64,000 nt of DNA from Budorcas taxicolor (GCF_023091745.1 NC_068913.1:35532501-35596500); one strand, 5' to 3'. Shown: positions 48,946-62,180, counted from the first letter of the stretch. Numbers and translations are program-made. Notes: generated by a model not told the origin, from the sequence alone.

Positions 48946-51871
48946 CCCTTCTAGGTACTTGTGAAACTTTATCTGACATTCCTATGATATTTAGTCATGG
49001 ATGAATTCATGCATGCAAAACAGAATCAAATAATTTCAATGCTGAACCTATTAGTGATGGAAACTGAAGTTTTTCTCACTGCCCCAGTCTGGAATCTTTT
49101 CAAGGCACCGATCATTTAAACTTTTAAATTTTCTTCTCTAACGTAAATTGGTAGTAGATAGAGAATGAGAGTTGGTTTCTGTTGTGAGGGGACTGGGTTA
49201 CCTATGATGGGAGGGATGTTTTATCCTGACTTAGCCCAGGACAGTTCCAGTTTATGCACTCTGTTCTGTTGTTCACAGCATTCCTTTTCACTCTCAAAAG
49301 GGCCTATGTTGAAGGAAAAGGTCTATATTCACCCAATTTGTAAGATGTAGAAAAGCACAGCCCTTGACAAATTTCAAAGTGCTTTGTGTACAGAAATAAA
49401 AAGAGAGAGAGAATAGAAACATGGAATTGTGTAAAACATAAATAATTTCCCCAGAATCTGCATTTGCCCATGATGGTGGAAGCTTGACTATCTTTATATC
49501 CTTTTGCATAAAGGAGGTCCCTGTTTATTTTCTTATGATCAGTTTTGCTTATTACATCCTATAATGTTACAGCTGAATAGGGAACACAGCTCAAAGTCAA
49601 ACACATCAACACAACTTGTGAGATGTTAAAAAAAATCATGAAATGAGGCCACTAGCATCTGGATATAGCTTAGAGAAGTCCCACAGATAAGCTCCCATAT
49701 ACATCTCAGCTCCCTAATTGGTTCTGTCCTTATAGGCTTCTAAATCATTTTCCTAATGTGCAGGCAGATTCCTAACAGTGTATCCACACTTTGTCCAGCA
49801 GATGGTGTCTTTGCAGCAAACTATCCATTTCTTCCTCCTCCCCCCATCCCGACACCCCCAAGGAAATTAACCACCAGGTTTCTGCCAGAACCTGCCATAT
49901 TCAGGGTGATATATGATGCTGTTAAAAAACTATATAAAGGTTAGAGAAAGATCAGTAATAAGTCCTAAATTGAACATAGATTTCAAGAAAGTACCTCTAA
50001 AAGAGTCTAGAAATTAATAGTCCATAATATGATGAAAAACCCCAGCTGACATCAAAGGAACCTCTTGCCTTCTTTTTAAAGAATTCTGTTTAATGCATAA
50101 TTCACCAAGCCCATGAAACATTCTGGGAAACTTTTGGATGGATATCAGCCTTTTAATTCAAAATTATGCACTCTGGGAAGTAGCTGGCACTGAAGGTGGC
50201 AAGCCTACTAGGTAATTTACACCCACAATCAAATTGCAATTACAAAGGAGATTAAAACATGACTTTAAACAGCCTAATTCCACCCTCAGGGCTACTAGCT
50301 GTTTGGTAAACATAGCAAGGGAGCCTGTAATTAAAAATTCCAACCCTCTTCAGCTTTGTTAGGGTGACACTATGGAATTCCAAGGAAAGGGAAGAACATG
50401 TCATTTCAAGTAATCTTTGGAGGGTAGTTTTCTATCTTCAACAGGCTATATTTCTTCTGATATTATCTACCCCATCCTCTACTAGTTGTTTTTTGAAGTA
50501 TTATATGACTCTTGTTTCTTTAAGAATAATGTGAAAGCTTTTCAAATCTGGAGACCCTGTAGAGAAGGGTGAGTGTATTCAGACTGTGGCAGTGAACACA
50601 GCTGTACAGTTGGGAGTGCGGACTCCTGGGCACACGTGGGCTTTATAAAGAATCGGTGTCATCTATGCGTGTCTTTTGATTATGCTTAGATGTTTATAGT
50701 CTGTTTTCCCCTGCGGAGCTTTAAAAAAACCATCTGGTCTGGATTTGGGGGAAAGCCCAGAGTAAAGGGCTAGGCAGAATGATTCAGGGGGGGAGGTGAT
50801 TTTCACTTTTCTCTTCCCTCTTGGATGCCAGTTTCTTCTAGGTCCTATGTCCATGTACATTTTTTTTTCAGTGTACTGCCCTCAGCAACTCACACACAAC
50901 TAGGGTTCTAGCTGACAAAATGTCACGTCGCATGAGAGATCTTGAATTGACCAAGCATTTTCCTCAATAGAGGTAGGAAGTTAACATAATGGTATAATAC
51001 ACAGGTGATTATTTTATTATTATACACAGCTGTTCAAGAGCCCTGGCCACTAGGACATGTCCACACACATTCTACCTAACGTGGGGAAATTTAACAGGGA
51101 CCAGGATGTTGCTTATTAAACAACAGCACGTCTCTTCATTTGTTCTATACTTTCAGTGCTTAACTCATGCTTTATTAATAGCTTTGATTTCAACCAAGCC
51201 AATACCCTAAACTCACTGCAAATGAATGGTCACTCGAATGTTAACAAATCTCAAAAAATGAGGTGGATTAAAAATTCAGTTGGTGTTATCTGAACCCTGA
51301 GGTGAATAACTGATGAAATGATGAGGATGTTAAGGACTCACACATCCTTCTTTCCTTGCAGAACTTGACTGGACTCTAAGCAGATTGAGAGATTAAGATA
51401 TTTTGGATGATGCCCAAAATGTTTCATTTCTAAAGACCCAGGAAGCTGGAAAAGTGTTTTCAGAGACTCTCAGAAACATAATTAATTACTGAGTTAGGCC
51501 CTTAGAGACGGGAACTGCTTCGAGCCTGATATGGACCTTTTATCTAGTTAATTAGCTTTACGGGAAGAATTTTCTACATTTAGCAGATAAGTATAGATTT
51601 TATGACTTGAAACACAATACAATTTATTTTTATGTTGTACTTTTAAATTAGGGGAATAATCAAAACAATCTCAGAACTCGGAAATAACTCAAAGAGTTCG
51701 TATAATAACGAGGGCCACTGTGGTTAGACTTCATTCTGTCAAATAATTTGTATCTACCAAGGAAAATAAAAATGTAAGTAAAGTGCCCTCCAGATAGAGC
51801 AAATGAGTCAAGATAAGGGGGTTTTGGTGTTACTCTGAAGTTTATTTGTTCATTATATGGAGCAAACGGGT

Positions 51872-52082
51872 TCTCTATCACTCAGTCGTATCCGACTTTT
51901 TATGGCCCTATGGACTGTAGCCCACCAGGTTCCTCTGTCGGTGGAATTTTCCAGGCAACAATACTGGAGTGGGTTGCATTCCTTCTCCAGGGGATCTTCC
52001 CAACCCAGGGACTCGAACCCGTATTTGTGTCTCCTACACTGGCAGGCAGATTCTTTACCGCTAGCACCACCTGGGAAGCCCC
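51872..52082 (-). mobile_element. Bov-tA SINE
   Basis: Antisense full-length copy from 'tatcactcagtcgtatccgac' to 'ccgctagcaccacctgggaagcccc'. Confidence 0.9.
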
Positions 52083-52726
52083 TAACATGAATGAACTCGA
52101 CTCCAAAACGCTGTCTGTCACTCCTTTTGGTCCTAAGTCCAAAGTGACTGAGGTGAGTTTATGCCTACAGTCCCTTCATTTTTACTAAACAGAAACAGGA
52201 ATGGTAAAATAGGCATATTATTCTTTTCCCAAATAGACCGATTTTTCTACATCAAAAGTCTGCTGGGATGGGATTACCCTTGATGTTCCCTGCAAATACC
52301 ATGAGGATTTTCTCAGAGGCTGTATTCTCCATCACTACTTTAACGCTCACTTTGATTCTGTTTAGAGTCACATGTGCTTTGAAACCAGTGGGCCCTCTGT
52401 GGCTAGGGACAGAAGTTTCAACAGCAACACTTTTGTGAAGAATTAGTTTTCAGTTCTTTATTGGAATTTTCTAACATCTTTTTGAATCATTACATGGTTA
52501 ACAGGCATCAGAGGTAAATCTCCCGTTTTGTAGCCTCACACACTCCAAAGTTCCCCCACTTTGGTCTGTTGCTTCTCCTTGTCTCCTGATGCTCAGCTGC
52601 ATCAGCACAAGGACATGGGCTTCCCCACCTTTTGAGTCAGGCCGTCTGTGAGAAACAGCAGAACTCTCTGATGTTTGATCTCAATGTGTGTTGTAAAATT
52701 GGTCACACTTAAAAAATGATCTTACA

Positions 52727-53620
52727 TGCTCAACATCACTCATTATCAGAGAAATGCAAATCAAAACCACAATGAGGTACCATTTCATGCCAGTCAGAAT
52801 GGCTGCGATCCAAAAGTCTACAAGCAATAAATGCTGGAGAGGGTGTGGAGAAAAGGGAACCCTCTCACACTGTTGGTGTGAATGCAAACTAGTACAGTCA
52901 CTATGGAGAACAGTGTGGAGATTCCTTAAAAAACTGGAAACAGAACTGCCATATGACCCAGCAATCCCACTGCTGGGCATACACACCGAGGAAACCAGAA
53001 TTGAAAGAGACACGTGTACCCCAATGTTCATTGCAGTACTGTTTATAATAGCCAGGACATGGAAGCAACCTAGATGTCCATCAGCAGATGAATGGATAAG
53101 AAAGCTGTGATACATATACACGGTGGAATATTACTCAGCTATTAAAAAGAATACATTTAAATCAGTTCTAGTGAGGTGGATGAAACTGGAGCCTATTATA
53201 CAGAGTGAAGTAAGTCAGAAAGAAAAACACCAATACAGCATACTAATGCATATATATGGAATTTAGAAAGATGGTAACGATAACCCTGTATGCAAGACAG
53301 CAAAAGAGACACAGATGTATAGAACAGTCTTTTGGACTCCGTGGGAGAGGGAGAGGGTGGGATGATTTGGGAGAATGGCATTGAAACATGTATAATATCA
53401 TATATGAAATGAATTGCCAGTCCAGGTTTGATGCATGATACTGGATGCTTGGGACTGGTGCACTGGGATGACCCAGAGGGATGGTATGGGGAGGGAGGAG
53501 GGAGGGGGTTCAGGATGGGAAACACGTGTATACCTGTGGCAGATTCATGTTAATGTATGGCAAAACAATACAATATTGTAAAGTAATTAATCTCCAATTA
53601 AAACAAATAAATTTATATTG
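52727..53620 (+). mobile_element. 5'-truncated L1 (ORF2 carboxyl end plus 3' UTR), with target duplication
   Basis: About 894 bp of ruminant L1. The translated part (52754-53110) holds the ORF2 carboxyl cysteine motif ([18 protein letters not shown]) and [12 protein letters not shown]. The 3' UTR contains G-rich runs (53480-53515) and the same tail as the small copy at 12336-12408. A perfect 16-bp repeat, aaaaaatgatcttaca, flanks it at 52711-52726 and 53621-53636; its A-rich start overlaps the element tail. The long open frame is the LINE's own and not a host gene. Confidence 0.93.
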
Positions 53621-53924
53621 AAAAAATGATCTTACAACTATTTTGTCTCATAATCAAATACATCTTATTAGCACTTTTAACATTCTTACTACTTTTAACC
53701 TTTCAAAATGGGGTAAGCGCTTTTCATAAAAACACTTCAAAATAACAACACGCAATGGTTGTGGACATGATGGCCATAGAGAGTTGCCCAAGCCCCCGTT
53801 TGATGGTGGTAGAGTGGGGAAGAATTTTTATTCCACATCATAACTTTGCTAACCTGAGTACAAATTGAGAAGTTTAAAATCTGTAAATAGGGAAGCTTCT
53901 ATCTTATATGGTCTATATTATGTT

Positions 53925-54045
53925 GTTTAGTCACTAAGTAGTGTCTAACTTTTTGCGACCCTATGGACTGTAGCCTGTCAGATCCCTCAGTCCATAGGAT
54001 TTCCCAGGCAAGGATACTGGAGTAGGTTGCCATCTCCTTCTCCAT
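53925..54045 (-). mobile_element. Bov-tA SINE, partial
   Basis: Antisense 3' half: 'ttgtttagtcactaagtagtg', 'tgcgaccctatggactgtagc', 'caaggatactggagtaggttgcc'. The tRNA-like head is absent. Confidence 0.87.
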
Positions 54046-56984
54046 CTGTGTGATAAAATGTATCAATATAATGCTCTATGTGTTTTACACAGTCTTTCTA
54101 TTATATAGATTGAGACGTATCTCTGGCTTCTCATCCAGCAAATGAGTACAAGGAACTGAGGAGAAGGAGCAGTAGGGAAGCAGACTATTGGATGGACATC
54201 AGGGTTCCCAACACCCTCAAATTCAGTCAGAGTGCCTCCACTTTTATCTGGTTTTGATATCCTACTTCTTAGTATAATACTGTCTAAGAAATAGGTTAAT
54301 TTTTAGAAGAGCTTGAAAACTTTGATTAAGTAATTGCAATGTTCCCTTTCCATTTTGTTAAGAGTCTGCTCAGTGAGAGCTCTCTGAAGCCTCTCAGCAT
54401 GTAGGGTCAGATAGATACTTGGTCACATCAAGAACATAGTTCAGAGTTCGCGGCACATTTGCTATGGGAGCATCAGGTGGGTAAAAGAGCACCATCAAAA
54501 TTCTGAATCTCTCTTCACTCATTTACCTTCAATAGCCCCTGGAGATACTTCCTGGAAAGTGGGGACAATGCAGAAAGAGAAAATCATATAGCTAGGACAG
54601 AGCAACACAGATGGTTCATGGAATGGTTTAGTTTCTTTTATTGGTTCTTTTAGGACAAGCTAAAAATGTCTTAAAAGTTCAAAAGTTGATTCTTGACGTT
54701 AGCAATCCGAAAAAAAATTGAAAAGATCAAAAGCTAAATTTTTTCCCCCAGCCTTTCAGTAAACTTACCATTGTCCCTTACCATGAACTTCTGCTCTAAT
54801 GATGGCTTTAAAGCAATCGGATGGTACCTCATGTGTTGTAAACAAAATTTATGTTTGAAATGAGTTGCTGTTAGTTCCTGCTCGCTCTCCCCTACTTCTC
54901 ACCTGATGTTTCCCTTATGGTGAAACTCAACGAAAAATAGATATTCTGGGCAATTTTATTATGAACTCTAGACAAACAGGAACAATGACATACTGAGCAA
55001 TATGGATTAAACATGCTCCCACAGGACCAGGAAACAGTATTGACTACACAAAATTTTGATGAAGTTGGGAAAATGATCCATGTTTCTATGGTACTAAAAG
55101 ATAAGGTAAAGAAACTATTCTGTGGTGATTTTGTGAAAAAAGATGAGACCTAACTGCAACGGGTGTATTTATATGTGATGTATAAGTGTGTGTGTGAGAG
55201 AGAAATGAGGGTTTTAATTAAATTTCTGTTAAAAAAAAAAAAGGCTCTTTTCAAGAAAGATTCTTTTATTTGATATATGGCATAACTGAGGACCAGAGAG
55301 CTTGCATAACTTGCTTCAAGATCTCAGGGCTAGTTAATGTCACAACTTGGGGCAGACCTCACATCTGATTCTCCGTTCAGTGTGCTTCATGTATTCCATA
55401 ATACTTGGTTATGTGCAGTTAACCTTCAGTTAGGGTTACCTTCTATGACAAAGTCATTAAGCAAAAATTGGTTTCAAGAAAGAAGACATTTTCAAACTAG
55501 AGGGGATATTTTCAGTCAATATCATGTGAAGTAGTTTCCAATTTGGAGGAACCACACAAGATTACCTTGTCATTCTCAGTGAAGCAGAACCAGAAGATGA
55601 AATTCTTGATGATACAGGCTACATCAACACTGTTTTTCTTCATAAGAAAAGTAGCATGTATTTATAAATTTCTAGCAGAATGTAATTTTTGAGATTTCAC
55701 TTTATACCCTTGTAATTCTTGAAAGCAAGGTTTGTGCTTGCTAGGTTCCTGAATGCTGATGATGACCACAATCATGTAATGGGTTTCAATGTATTCTTAC
55801 TTAATATATTGAGCAAAAGTTTCTAGTATCTTGACTGTTTGACAAGGAATGAGGCTGCGTAAACCATTATAGGCCATAATCAATGCAGTTTTCCCTAGAA
55901 CAGAAAACCCAAGGTCATCACTAACCATACAGCAAGAGACGCCATCCTTTGGTAAGAAGGCAGAGGCTCTAGTTTGGGGATTTTTAAGGTGTCTTACCTA
56001 TTATACTTGTTCAAATATTTACTCAATTTAAAAAATGTCTTATTCTTCAAGTTCCTCTTGAGAGGACTTTCTTGAGCAAATCCTGCCCTTTTCTCAATCC
56101 CTAGTTGAAATTTGCATTACCTTCACCTGTTTTTAATAAGCATTGTTCATTTGTAAATGGTATAAAAATCAAATAAGATCAAATAATATATGTATAAGTA
56201 TGTTTTTAAAATGTAAAGTACCAAATGAGTTATTTTGCTGCCTTAATAATTATAGACTTTAAGGCATCCTGCCTCATGTGATGTTTTAAGATATATGTTT
56301 GCCTCTTGCAGCTGATTATATGGCTGTTCAAAGGTAGTAATTACATCTTTTTCTTTGACCTCTTTCTGTGTATGACATAAGAAATATGCTTCAATAATTA
56401 TAGTAGAAATGACTTAATATTTTGATCAATGAAGCCCATAACATTTTGTGATGTTCCTATCATTAATAATAAATATTAAAGGGACAGAAGTAGATCACCT
56501 TACTATCAATATTATGCACAGGAAGTGCATGAGGCCAGAACAATTTGAGGATTGCTTGAAGTTGCACAATTGGAGTAGGTGTCTTGTGCTGTGGGAAAGA
56601 CAGATTTGCAGAGAAAAGAATATCTCTTATCACCATGATTTTTCTCTCTTTGTAGATATGATCAACAATTATATGGTAGGAAGTCTGGATGGAGAGAATA
56701 CAAATTCCTGTAGAACCACATTCTTATCTGGTAAGCACTTTTGTCCAGTTTTAAGTCTGGACTATAAAATTCAAAGCTTAATATGAAAAGCAAATTCATC
56801 TGTGATTCATAGGTAACGTATGATAAAATCAGTTCCAGTTCTAGTTGAGTGCTTCAGAGACTTAACAAAAGGTTTACTCTTGAGAAATTAAAATGTCTTA
56901 GAATCTTCCGAATTTATAGAAGCTGTGTATTAGGATGCCAACCTTGACAGGCCTCTTTAAGTTTCCTCATTAGCTTTTCTGATG

Positions 56985-57197
56985 CGTGCAGACTCAGTCC
57001 TGTCCGACTCTGCCGCTCCAAGCACTGTAGCCCACCAGGCCCCTCCATCCATGGGATTTTTCCAGGCAAGAATACTGGAGTGGGGTGCCATTTCCTTCTC
57101 TGGGGGATCTTCCTGATGCAAGGATTGAAGCTGTGTATCTTTCGTCTCCTGCATTGGCAGGAGGATTCTTTACTACTAGCACCATGTGGGAAGCCCA
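56985..57197 (-). mobile_element. Bov-tA SINE next to the ERV relic
   Basis: Antisense full-length copy from 'gtgcagactcagtcctgtccgac' to 'tactagcaccatgtgggaagccc'. It lies just left of the provirus-like sequence. Confidence 0.9.
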
Positions 57198-57239
57198 GCT
57201 TTTCTGCTGGGTAAGCATACTTTCAAAAAGTGCCCTCTT

Positions 57240-58077
57240 CTAAATCTTTGCAGTTGTTCCTGTCGCTTCTTTTTCAGAGCCTTCTGACGGCTTCCAATCT
57301 AACTCAGAGTAAAGGCCTGCCTCGGGCCAGGGACGTGAAAGTGAGTCTTTGTCACGGCTGTGCCTCCTGTCTGTGTGGATAGAAGTACTGCCGGTGACCA
57401 TGAGGTTTCTGAGGACACACGTCAGGAACTGCAGGATCTGTTCAGATTGGAAGTACAGTGGGCTTCTTTTGGTAACGGTTAGTGGATCAGAGGAGGCTCT
57501 CTGATGGATTTGTCTCAAGTCCCTAGATATTCCTTTTGTGGAATCTGTGGGAATGAACTGGAAGGATTGGCCCTAGTAGCTTGAGGATGAAAATTGCTTT
57601 TTCCTTGCTGGCCAACCCTCCGCCACCTCTTCTGCTATCACATATACTGGCGTGGTGACACTCAGAAGGGACATCTCGGTCGTTGTTCGCCCCTTTATGA
57701 CTCACTGTTTCTACTGCAGCCAGGACTGTACTGAGGAATGTGCACGGCACATGTAAGACAGGTGCTTCCCCTAGTAGTCTCAGCTTGGGAAACAGTCTAG
57801 AAAACGACTCTAGCAAGTCAAACAAAGGCCTTGGTGGTAAGGAACTGAAAATCAATCTAGGATGCCATCAGGTCTGCCCCGGTGCATCTCCACCCTGCCT
57901 TGGTGATAGAACGCGGACGGACAAGTAAGACATCTGTGTTGGTAAGGGACAGGCTAGGTCCGACCAGGGAAGGAAAGCTTCAGTGGAGAGTCTCTCTACA
58001 CCCCCATCCAGAATAGGGAAGATGCTTCTGGTGGGAAAAAGCCATGGCTGTGGATGCCACTTTTTTCTCTCTTACAG
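57240..58077 (+). other. presumed 5' untranslated leader of an ERV1 relic
   Basis: This sequence lies directly 5' of a gag-like start and ends in a strong acceptor-like tract (ttttttctctcttacag) before the ATG. No clear primer-binding site or LTR edge was found. The open frame at 57740-57928 has no recognisable domain. Assigned mainly from position. Confidence 0.4.
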
Positions 58078-58935
58078 ATGGGAGCTAGCAGTTCCAGAAC
58101 CACTCCTTTAGAACGTATTTAAGAAAACTGGGACAAGTTTGATCCCTAGAATTTAAAAAGCCACTCCTGATCTTTTCCTGTGATACTGAATGGCCACAGT
58201 ATCCTTTGGAAGATGGGGAATGCTGGCCCGTTGAAGGTCTCTTAATTACAATCCAGTTTTACAACTAGACCGGTTCTGTAGAAAACGAGAAATGGGTAGA
58301 AGTGCCATATGTGTTGCTCTTTCTGTCTCTGCGAGACATGCCAGACTTGTGTCCTAAAGGTACGGATTTCGGTGTGAAAACTTCAGCTCCCTTCTGTAAT
58401 CTTACTTTGCCCCTGTATCAGAGGCTCCCAACTGAACTTGGTGAGAATCAGGGCACCCTTCCAGTAGGGGTTGCCTCAGTCTTGGTAGAAATTCAAACAG
58501 TACCAATTGTGGCCAAGACTATTGAGAGGATCCAAAAGGTACATAGAAGGCTTTACAGGGCAAACTTTATTTTATGAGCTTACTTGAAGAGATATAACGC
58601 ATGTCTTGGGACAGACGCTGACTCCTGACTCAAGAGCTTGAGTTTTAGGGAAAGCTACTGCTTTTGGAGATGAATGGCTTGAACGTGAGATAAGGGAAAA
58701 GAGGGAACACAAAATGGCCCTCCTTCCTACTGGGAGCCAAGTGATTCCAACTGTCAACTACGAATTGGCACTTACCAAGAGCACTGCCAAGAACTGAACA
58801 ACAAAGGCATTTGCCATCTGCCTCTATGAGACTGAACCCCATGCTGCTATGGCTGTGGACCTTCAACAACCCCTGAGGGAGTTCAGGGTGGCGTGAGGAA
58901 CTCTGTGCTCCAGGGAATCTGGTGGGACAGGTCTT
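58078..58935 (+). pseudogene. degenerate gammaretrovirus-like gag, 5' part
   Basis: The ATG at 58078-58080 opens a frame beginning MGASSSRTTPL, which fits a myristoylated matrix start of the ERV1/gammaretroviral kind. A stop follows after 14 codons. More stops and frameshifts separate the remaining matrix-like pieces. One open piece (58302-58577) is proline- and leucine-rich. This is a dead copy. It ends near an antisense BovB insertion. I describe the breaks only and have not reconstructed the protein. Confidence 0.6.
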
Positions 58936-58980
58936 TAGATAGTTGGATGTTTTTAGGAACAGATTTTATGATCTCAATCC

Positions 58981-60247
58981 TTCAGTTCAGTTCAGTCGCT
59001 CAGTCATGTCCGACTCTTGGCGACCCCATGAATCACAGCATGCCAGGCCTCCCTGTCCATCACCATCTCCTGGAGTTCACTCAGACTCATGTCCATCGAG
59101 TCAGTGATGCCACCCAGCCATCTCATCCTCTGTCGTCCCCTTCTCCTCCTGCCCCCAGTCCCTCCCAGCATCAGAGTCTTTTCCAATGAGTTAACTCTTC
59201 GCATGAGGTGGCCAAAGTACTGGAGTTTCAGCTTCAGCATCATTCCTTCCAAAGAAATCCCAGGGCTGATCTCCTTCAGAATGGACTGGTTGGATCTCCT
59301 TGCAGTCCAAGGGACTCTCAAGAGTCTTCTCCAACACCACAGTTCAAAAGCATCAATTCTTCGGTGCTCAGCCTTCTTCACAGTCCAACTCTCACATCCA
59401 TACATGACCACAGGAAAAACCATAGCCTTGACTAGATGGACCTTAGTCGGCAAAGTAATGTCTCTGTTTTTCAATATGCTATCTAGGTTGGTCATAACTT
59501 TCCTCCCAAGGAGTAAGCATCTTTTAATTTTATGGCTGCAATCACCATCTGCAGTGGCTTTGGAGCCCCCAAAACTAAAGTCTGACACTATTTCCACTGT
59601 TTCCCCATCTATTTCCCACGAAGTGATGGGACCAGATGCCATGATCTTCGTTTTCTGAATGTTGAGCTTTAAGCCAACTTTTTCACTCTCCTCTTTCACT
59701 TTCATCAAGAGGCTTTTGAGTTCCTCTTCACTTTCTGCCATAAGGGTGGTGTCATCTGCATATCTGAGTTTATTGATATTTCTCCCGGCAGTCTTGATTC
59801 CAGCTTGTTTTTCTTCCAGTCCAGCGTTTCTCATGATGTACTCTGCATAGAAGTTAAATAAGCAGGGTGACAATACACAGCCTTGACGTACTCCTTTTCC
59901 TATTTGGAACCAGTCTGTTGTTCCTTGTGCAGTTCTAACTGTTGCTTCCTGACCTGCATACAGATTTCTCAAGAGGCAGGTCAGGTGGTCTGGTATTCCC
60001 ATCTCTCAGAATTTTCCACAGTTGATTGTGATCCACACAGTCAAAGGCTTTGGCATAGTCAATAAAGCAGAAGTAGATGTTTTTCTGGAACTCTGTTGCT
60101 TTTTCCATGATCCAGAGGATGTTGGCAATATGATCTCTGGTTCCTCTGCCTTTTCTAAAACCAGCTTGAACATCAGGAAGTTCACGGTTCACATATTGCT
60201 GAAGCCTGGCTTGGAGAATTTTGAGCATTATTTTACTAGCATGTGAG
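58981..60247 (-). mobile_element. BovB LINE, 5'-truncated, antisense, inside the ERV relic
   Basis: About 1.27 kb of BovB. Gene-strand order: RT palm pieces (GFRKGRGTRD, FCFIDYAKAFDCVDHNQLW), then [15 protein letters not shown], the carboxyl region [20 protein letters not shown], and the TTCAG-type tail at 58981. A frame of 332 codons is open (59004-60002), with a small deletion near 59995 breaking it from the upstream RT part (59935-60228). The 5' cut is at 'catgctagtaaaat' on the element strand. Ruminant BovB is known to have arrived by horizontal transfer from reptiles. Confidence 0.93.
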
Positions 60248-60514
60248 AGTTCCTCATATCTAGAGAAGGACTAAATACCGTCATGGTGACATCAGATCCT
60301 CATGACTAACAGAAACCTTTTGTAAAATGAGTGCTTCATGGTGTTGAACTCCCCCTTCACCAAAACCTTATATATTGACTTTTCCCCACTGCTGCTTTGG
60401 AGCAGTCTCTCAGAGCTATCTGAGATGTTGCCTCCTGGGCTGCAGTCCTCATTTTGCCCCAAATAAAACTTAACTCACAACTCTCAAGTTGTACATCTCT
60501 TTTTTTAGTCAACA
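60248..60514 (+). repeat. ERV LTR fragment (end of U3, R, U5)
   Basis: It shows a TATA-like box (tatatattgac, 60369-60379), the C/T-rich 'ctgctgctttggagcagtctctc' section, an AATAAA at 60462-60467 about 90 nt later, and a T-rich end closing in ...agtcaaca. These are the marks of a gammaretroviral-type LTR 3' half in plus orientation. Its left part was lost or separated by the BovB. Confidence 0.6.
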
Positions 60515-61189
60515 CAATAACAGAGCCACTTTGCTGGATGTATTCTTGAAGGACTTAAGCAAGCGCACACTAAGACTTTAGACTTTGCCAAGTTGGCTGA
60601 CATGGATCAGGGAGAGACGGAAACTCCTGGTAAATTCCTAAATAGACTATGGGAGGCTCTCCACAAGTTTACTGATGTTGCAGAAGGAGCAATGATCTTA
60701 AAAGATAGATTTCTCACTCAGTTGGCTCCAGATATCTGCTGTAAGTTATGAAAACAGGCGTTTGGACCAAATCAGTCTTTAGATAATCCGTTGCAACTGG
60801 CTTAGACAGTATATAATGGTAGAGAATATAAGGAGGAAAATAAGAGGCAAAAAAGAACCAGGCAAAAGACTGAAGCCCCAACAATGGCTGTTAGATCTGT
60901 TGTGAAACAGCCTGAGGAAAAATGCCCAGAGGAACCCAGGTGAAAAGGGATGAACTTGCTATTACTGTGGAAAGGAGGGGCATCTCAAGTGGGATTGCCC
61001 TCAGGAATCAAGCCATCCCCGGCTCTAGGTCCGGTCTGCAAAGGACCATGCTGGAGAAGAGACTGCCCTCCTAGGTGTAGGCCCCCGGGGCTGGACTCTC
61101 AAGACAATTGGGACTGAAGGTGCCCAGGGGTCCTCACACAAGCTCCTGTCCTAATTACACCTGAGGAACCCTGGGTATTAAATAGCTGT
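60515..61189 (+). pseudogene. degenerate ERV gag, 3' part (capsid end and nucleocapsid)
   Basis: 60600-60745 reads as a capsid carboxyl piece in one frame (TPGKFLNRLWEALHKFTD, the major-homology-type pattern). The nucleocapsid zinc knuckle is intact at 60957-60998 (CYYCGKEGHLKWDC, pattern C-x2-C-x4-H-x4-C). Stops and frame changes lie between them, for example at 'cagcctgaggaa..gtgaaaagg'. One knuckle is typical of gammaretrovirus-like elements. Confidence 0.75.
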
Positions 61190-62041
61190 GGAGGGCCAAT
61201 CAGTTGATTTCTTCTGGACACTGGGGCAACTTTCTCTGTGCTCACTAAAGCCCCTGGCCTGCTTTCCTCCTGATCCACTACCATACTGGGACTGTCTGGA
61301 TGAGCCAAACATTACGATGTCAGTCATCCTTTAAGTGGCACTGGGACTCTGTGCTGTTTTCTCATGAGTTTTTAATCATGCCAGAGTCTCCCTCACCCCT
61401 TCAAGGAGGTATATACTGAGGAAGGTCCAGGGCTCTGTTTTCATGAATATGGAACCAGTTCTTTTTAATGGAACAAACTGTAAATCCTAGAGTGTGGACT
61501 GATGGAAAACTGTGGGTTGAACACAAAATGCTGTTCCTGTCATTATCAGGCTCAATGACCCTCACTTATTTCCACATCAAAAGCAGTATTCACTAAAGCT
61601 TGAGGAATGTGCAAAATCTTACTGTACTGACTTCTCATGATGTAAGCGGGATCTTGAACTCTAAAGTTCAGAGCAACAATCCTCTACCTTTAAAGCTGCT
61701 GTAACTCAAGCGGTGTCAAAAGCTCTATAAATAGAATATCACTTACACTGTTCCTGGAGACCCCAATCTTCAGCAAAAGTTGAAAAGCCTAATGATGTTA
61801 TTAAAAGACACCTGTGTAAGCTAACTCAGAAACACAAGACAGTTGGTTTAAAGTTTTATCTGTAGCTTTGATGAGGGCCCAAACTGTCCCCCGCCCCCCC
61901 AAAATGGGACTATCTCTATGACAGACTGTTTTTGTGCACAGATATTGTCATAGATCCCGAGGCCTTAAAATGAACTATGTGACTCAGCTTTTAGCTTTTC
62001 AACAGACATTACCTGGAGGTTAACTCCTGACCTAGCCTTTG
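61190..62041 (+). pseudogene. degenerate ERV protease and pol remnant
   Basis: The aspartic protease active-site motif LDTGATFSVLT is readable at about 61214-61246. Later sequence to ~61960 has pol-like fragments but many stops and no clear polymerase box. The relic ends at 62041, where the next BovB insertion begins. It is non-functional. Confidence 0.6.
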
Positions 62042-62180
62042 AGTCTTTGCCCTGCTTCATTCCACATTCCAAGACCAAATTTGCCTGTTACTCCAAGTGT
62101 TTCTTGACTTCCTACTTTTGCATTCCAGTCCCCTATAATGAAAAGGACATCTTTTTTGGGTGTTAGCTCTAAAAGGTCTT
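62042..62180 (-). mobile_element. inverted 5' segment of the terminal BovB
   Basis: On the minus strand this reads BovB endonuclease-region sequence, from 'aagaccttttagagctaac' through 'gggactggaatgcaaaagtag' to 'gggcaaagact'. The plus-strand body starting at 62181 resumes at exactly that point ('aaagactaatagag'). The two parts are therefore neighbours in the intact element, and this one has been flipped. Confidence 0.88.

Noticed and set aside
52681..53121. 146-codon minus-strand open frame
   Set aside because: Antisense of the L1 ORF2 carboxyl region.
57740..57928. 62-codon frame before gag as an accessory gene
   Set aside because: No similarity to a known accessory protein, and it lies in a presumed leader with many stops around it.
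59089..59658. 189-codon plus-strand open frame
   Set aside because: Antisense of the BovB reverse-transcriptase copy at 58981-60247.
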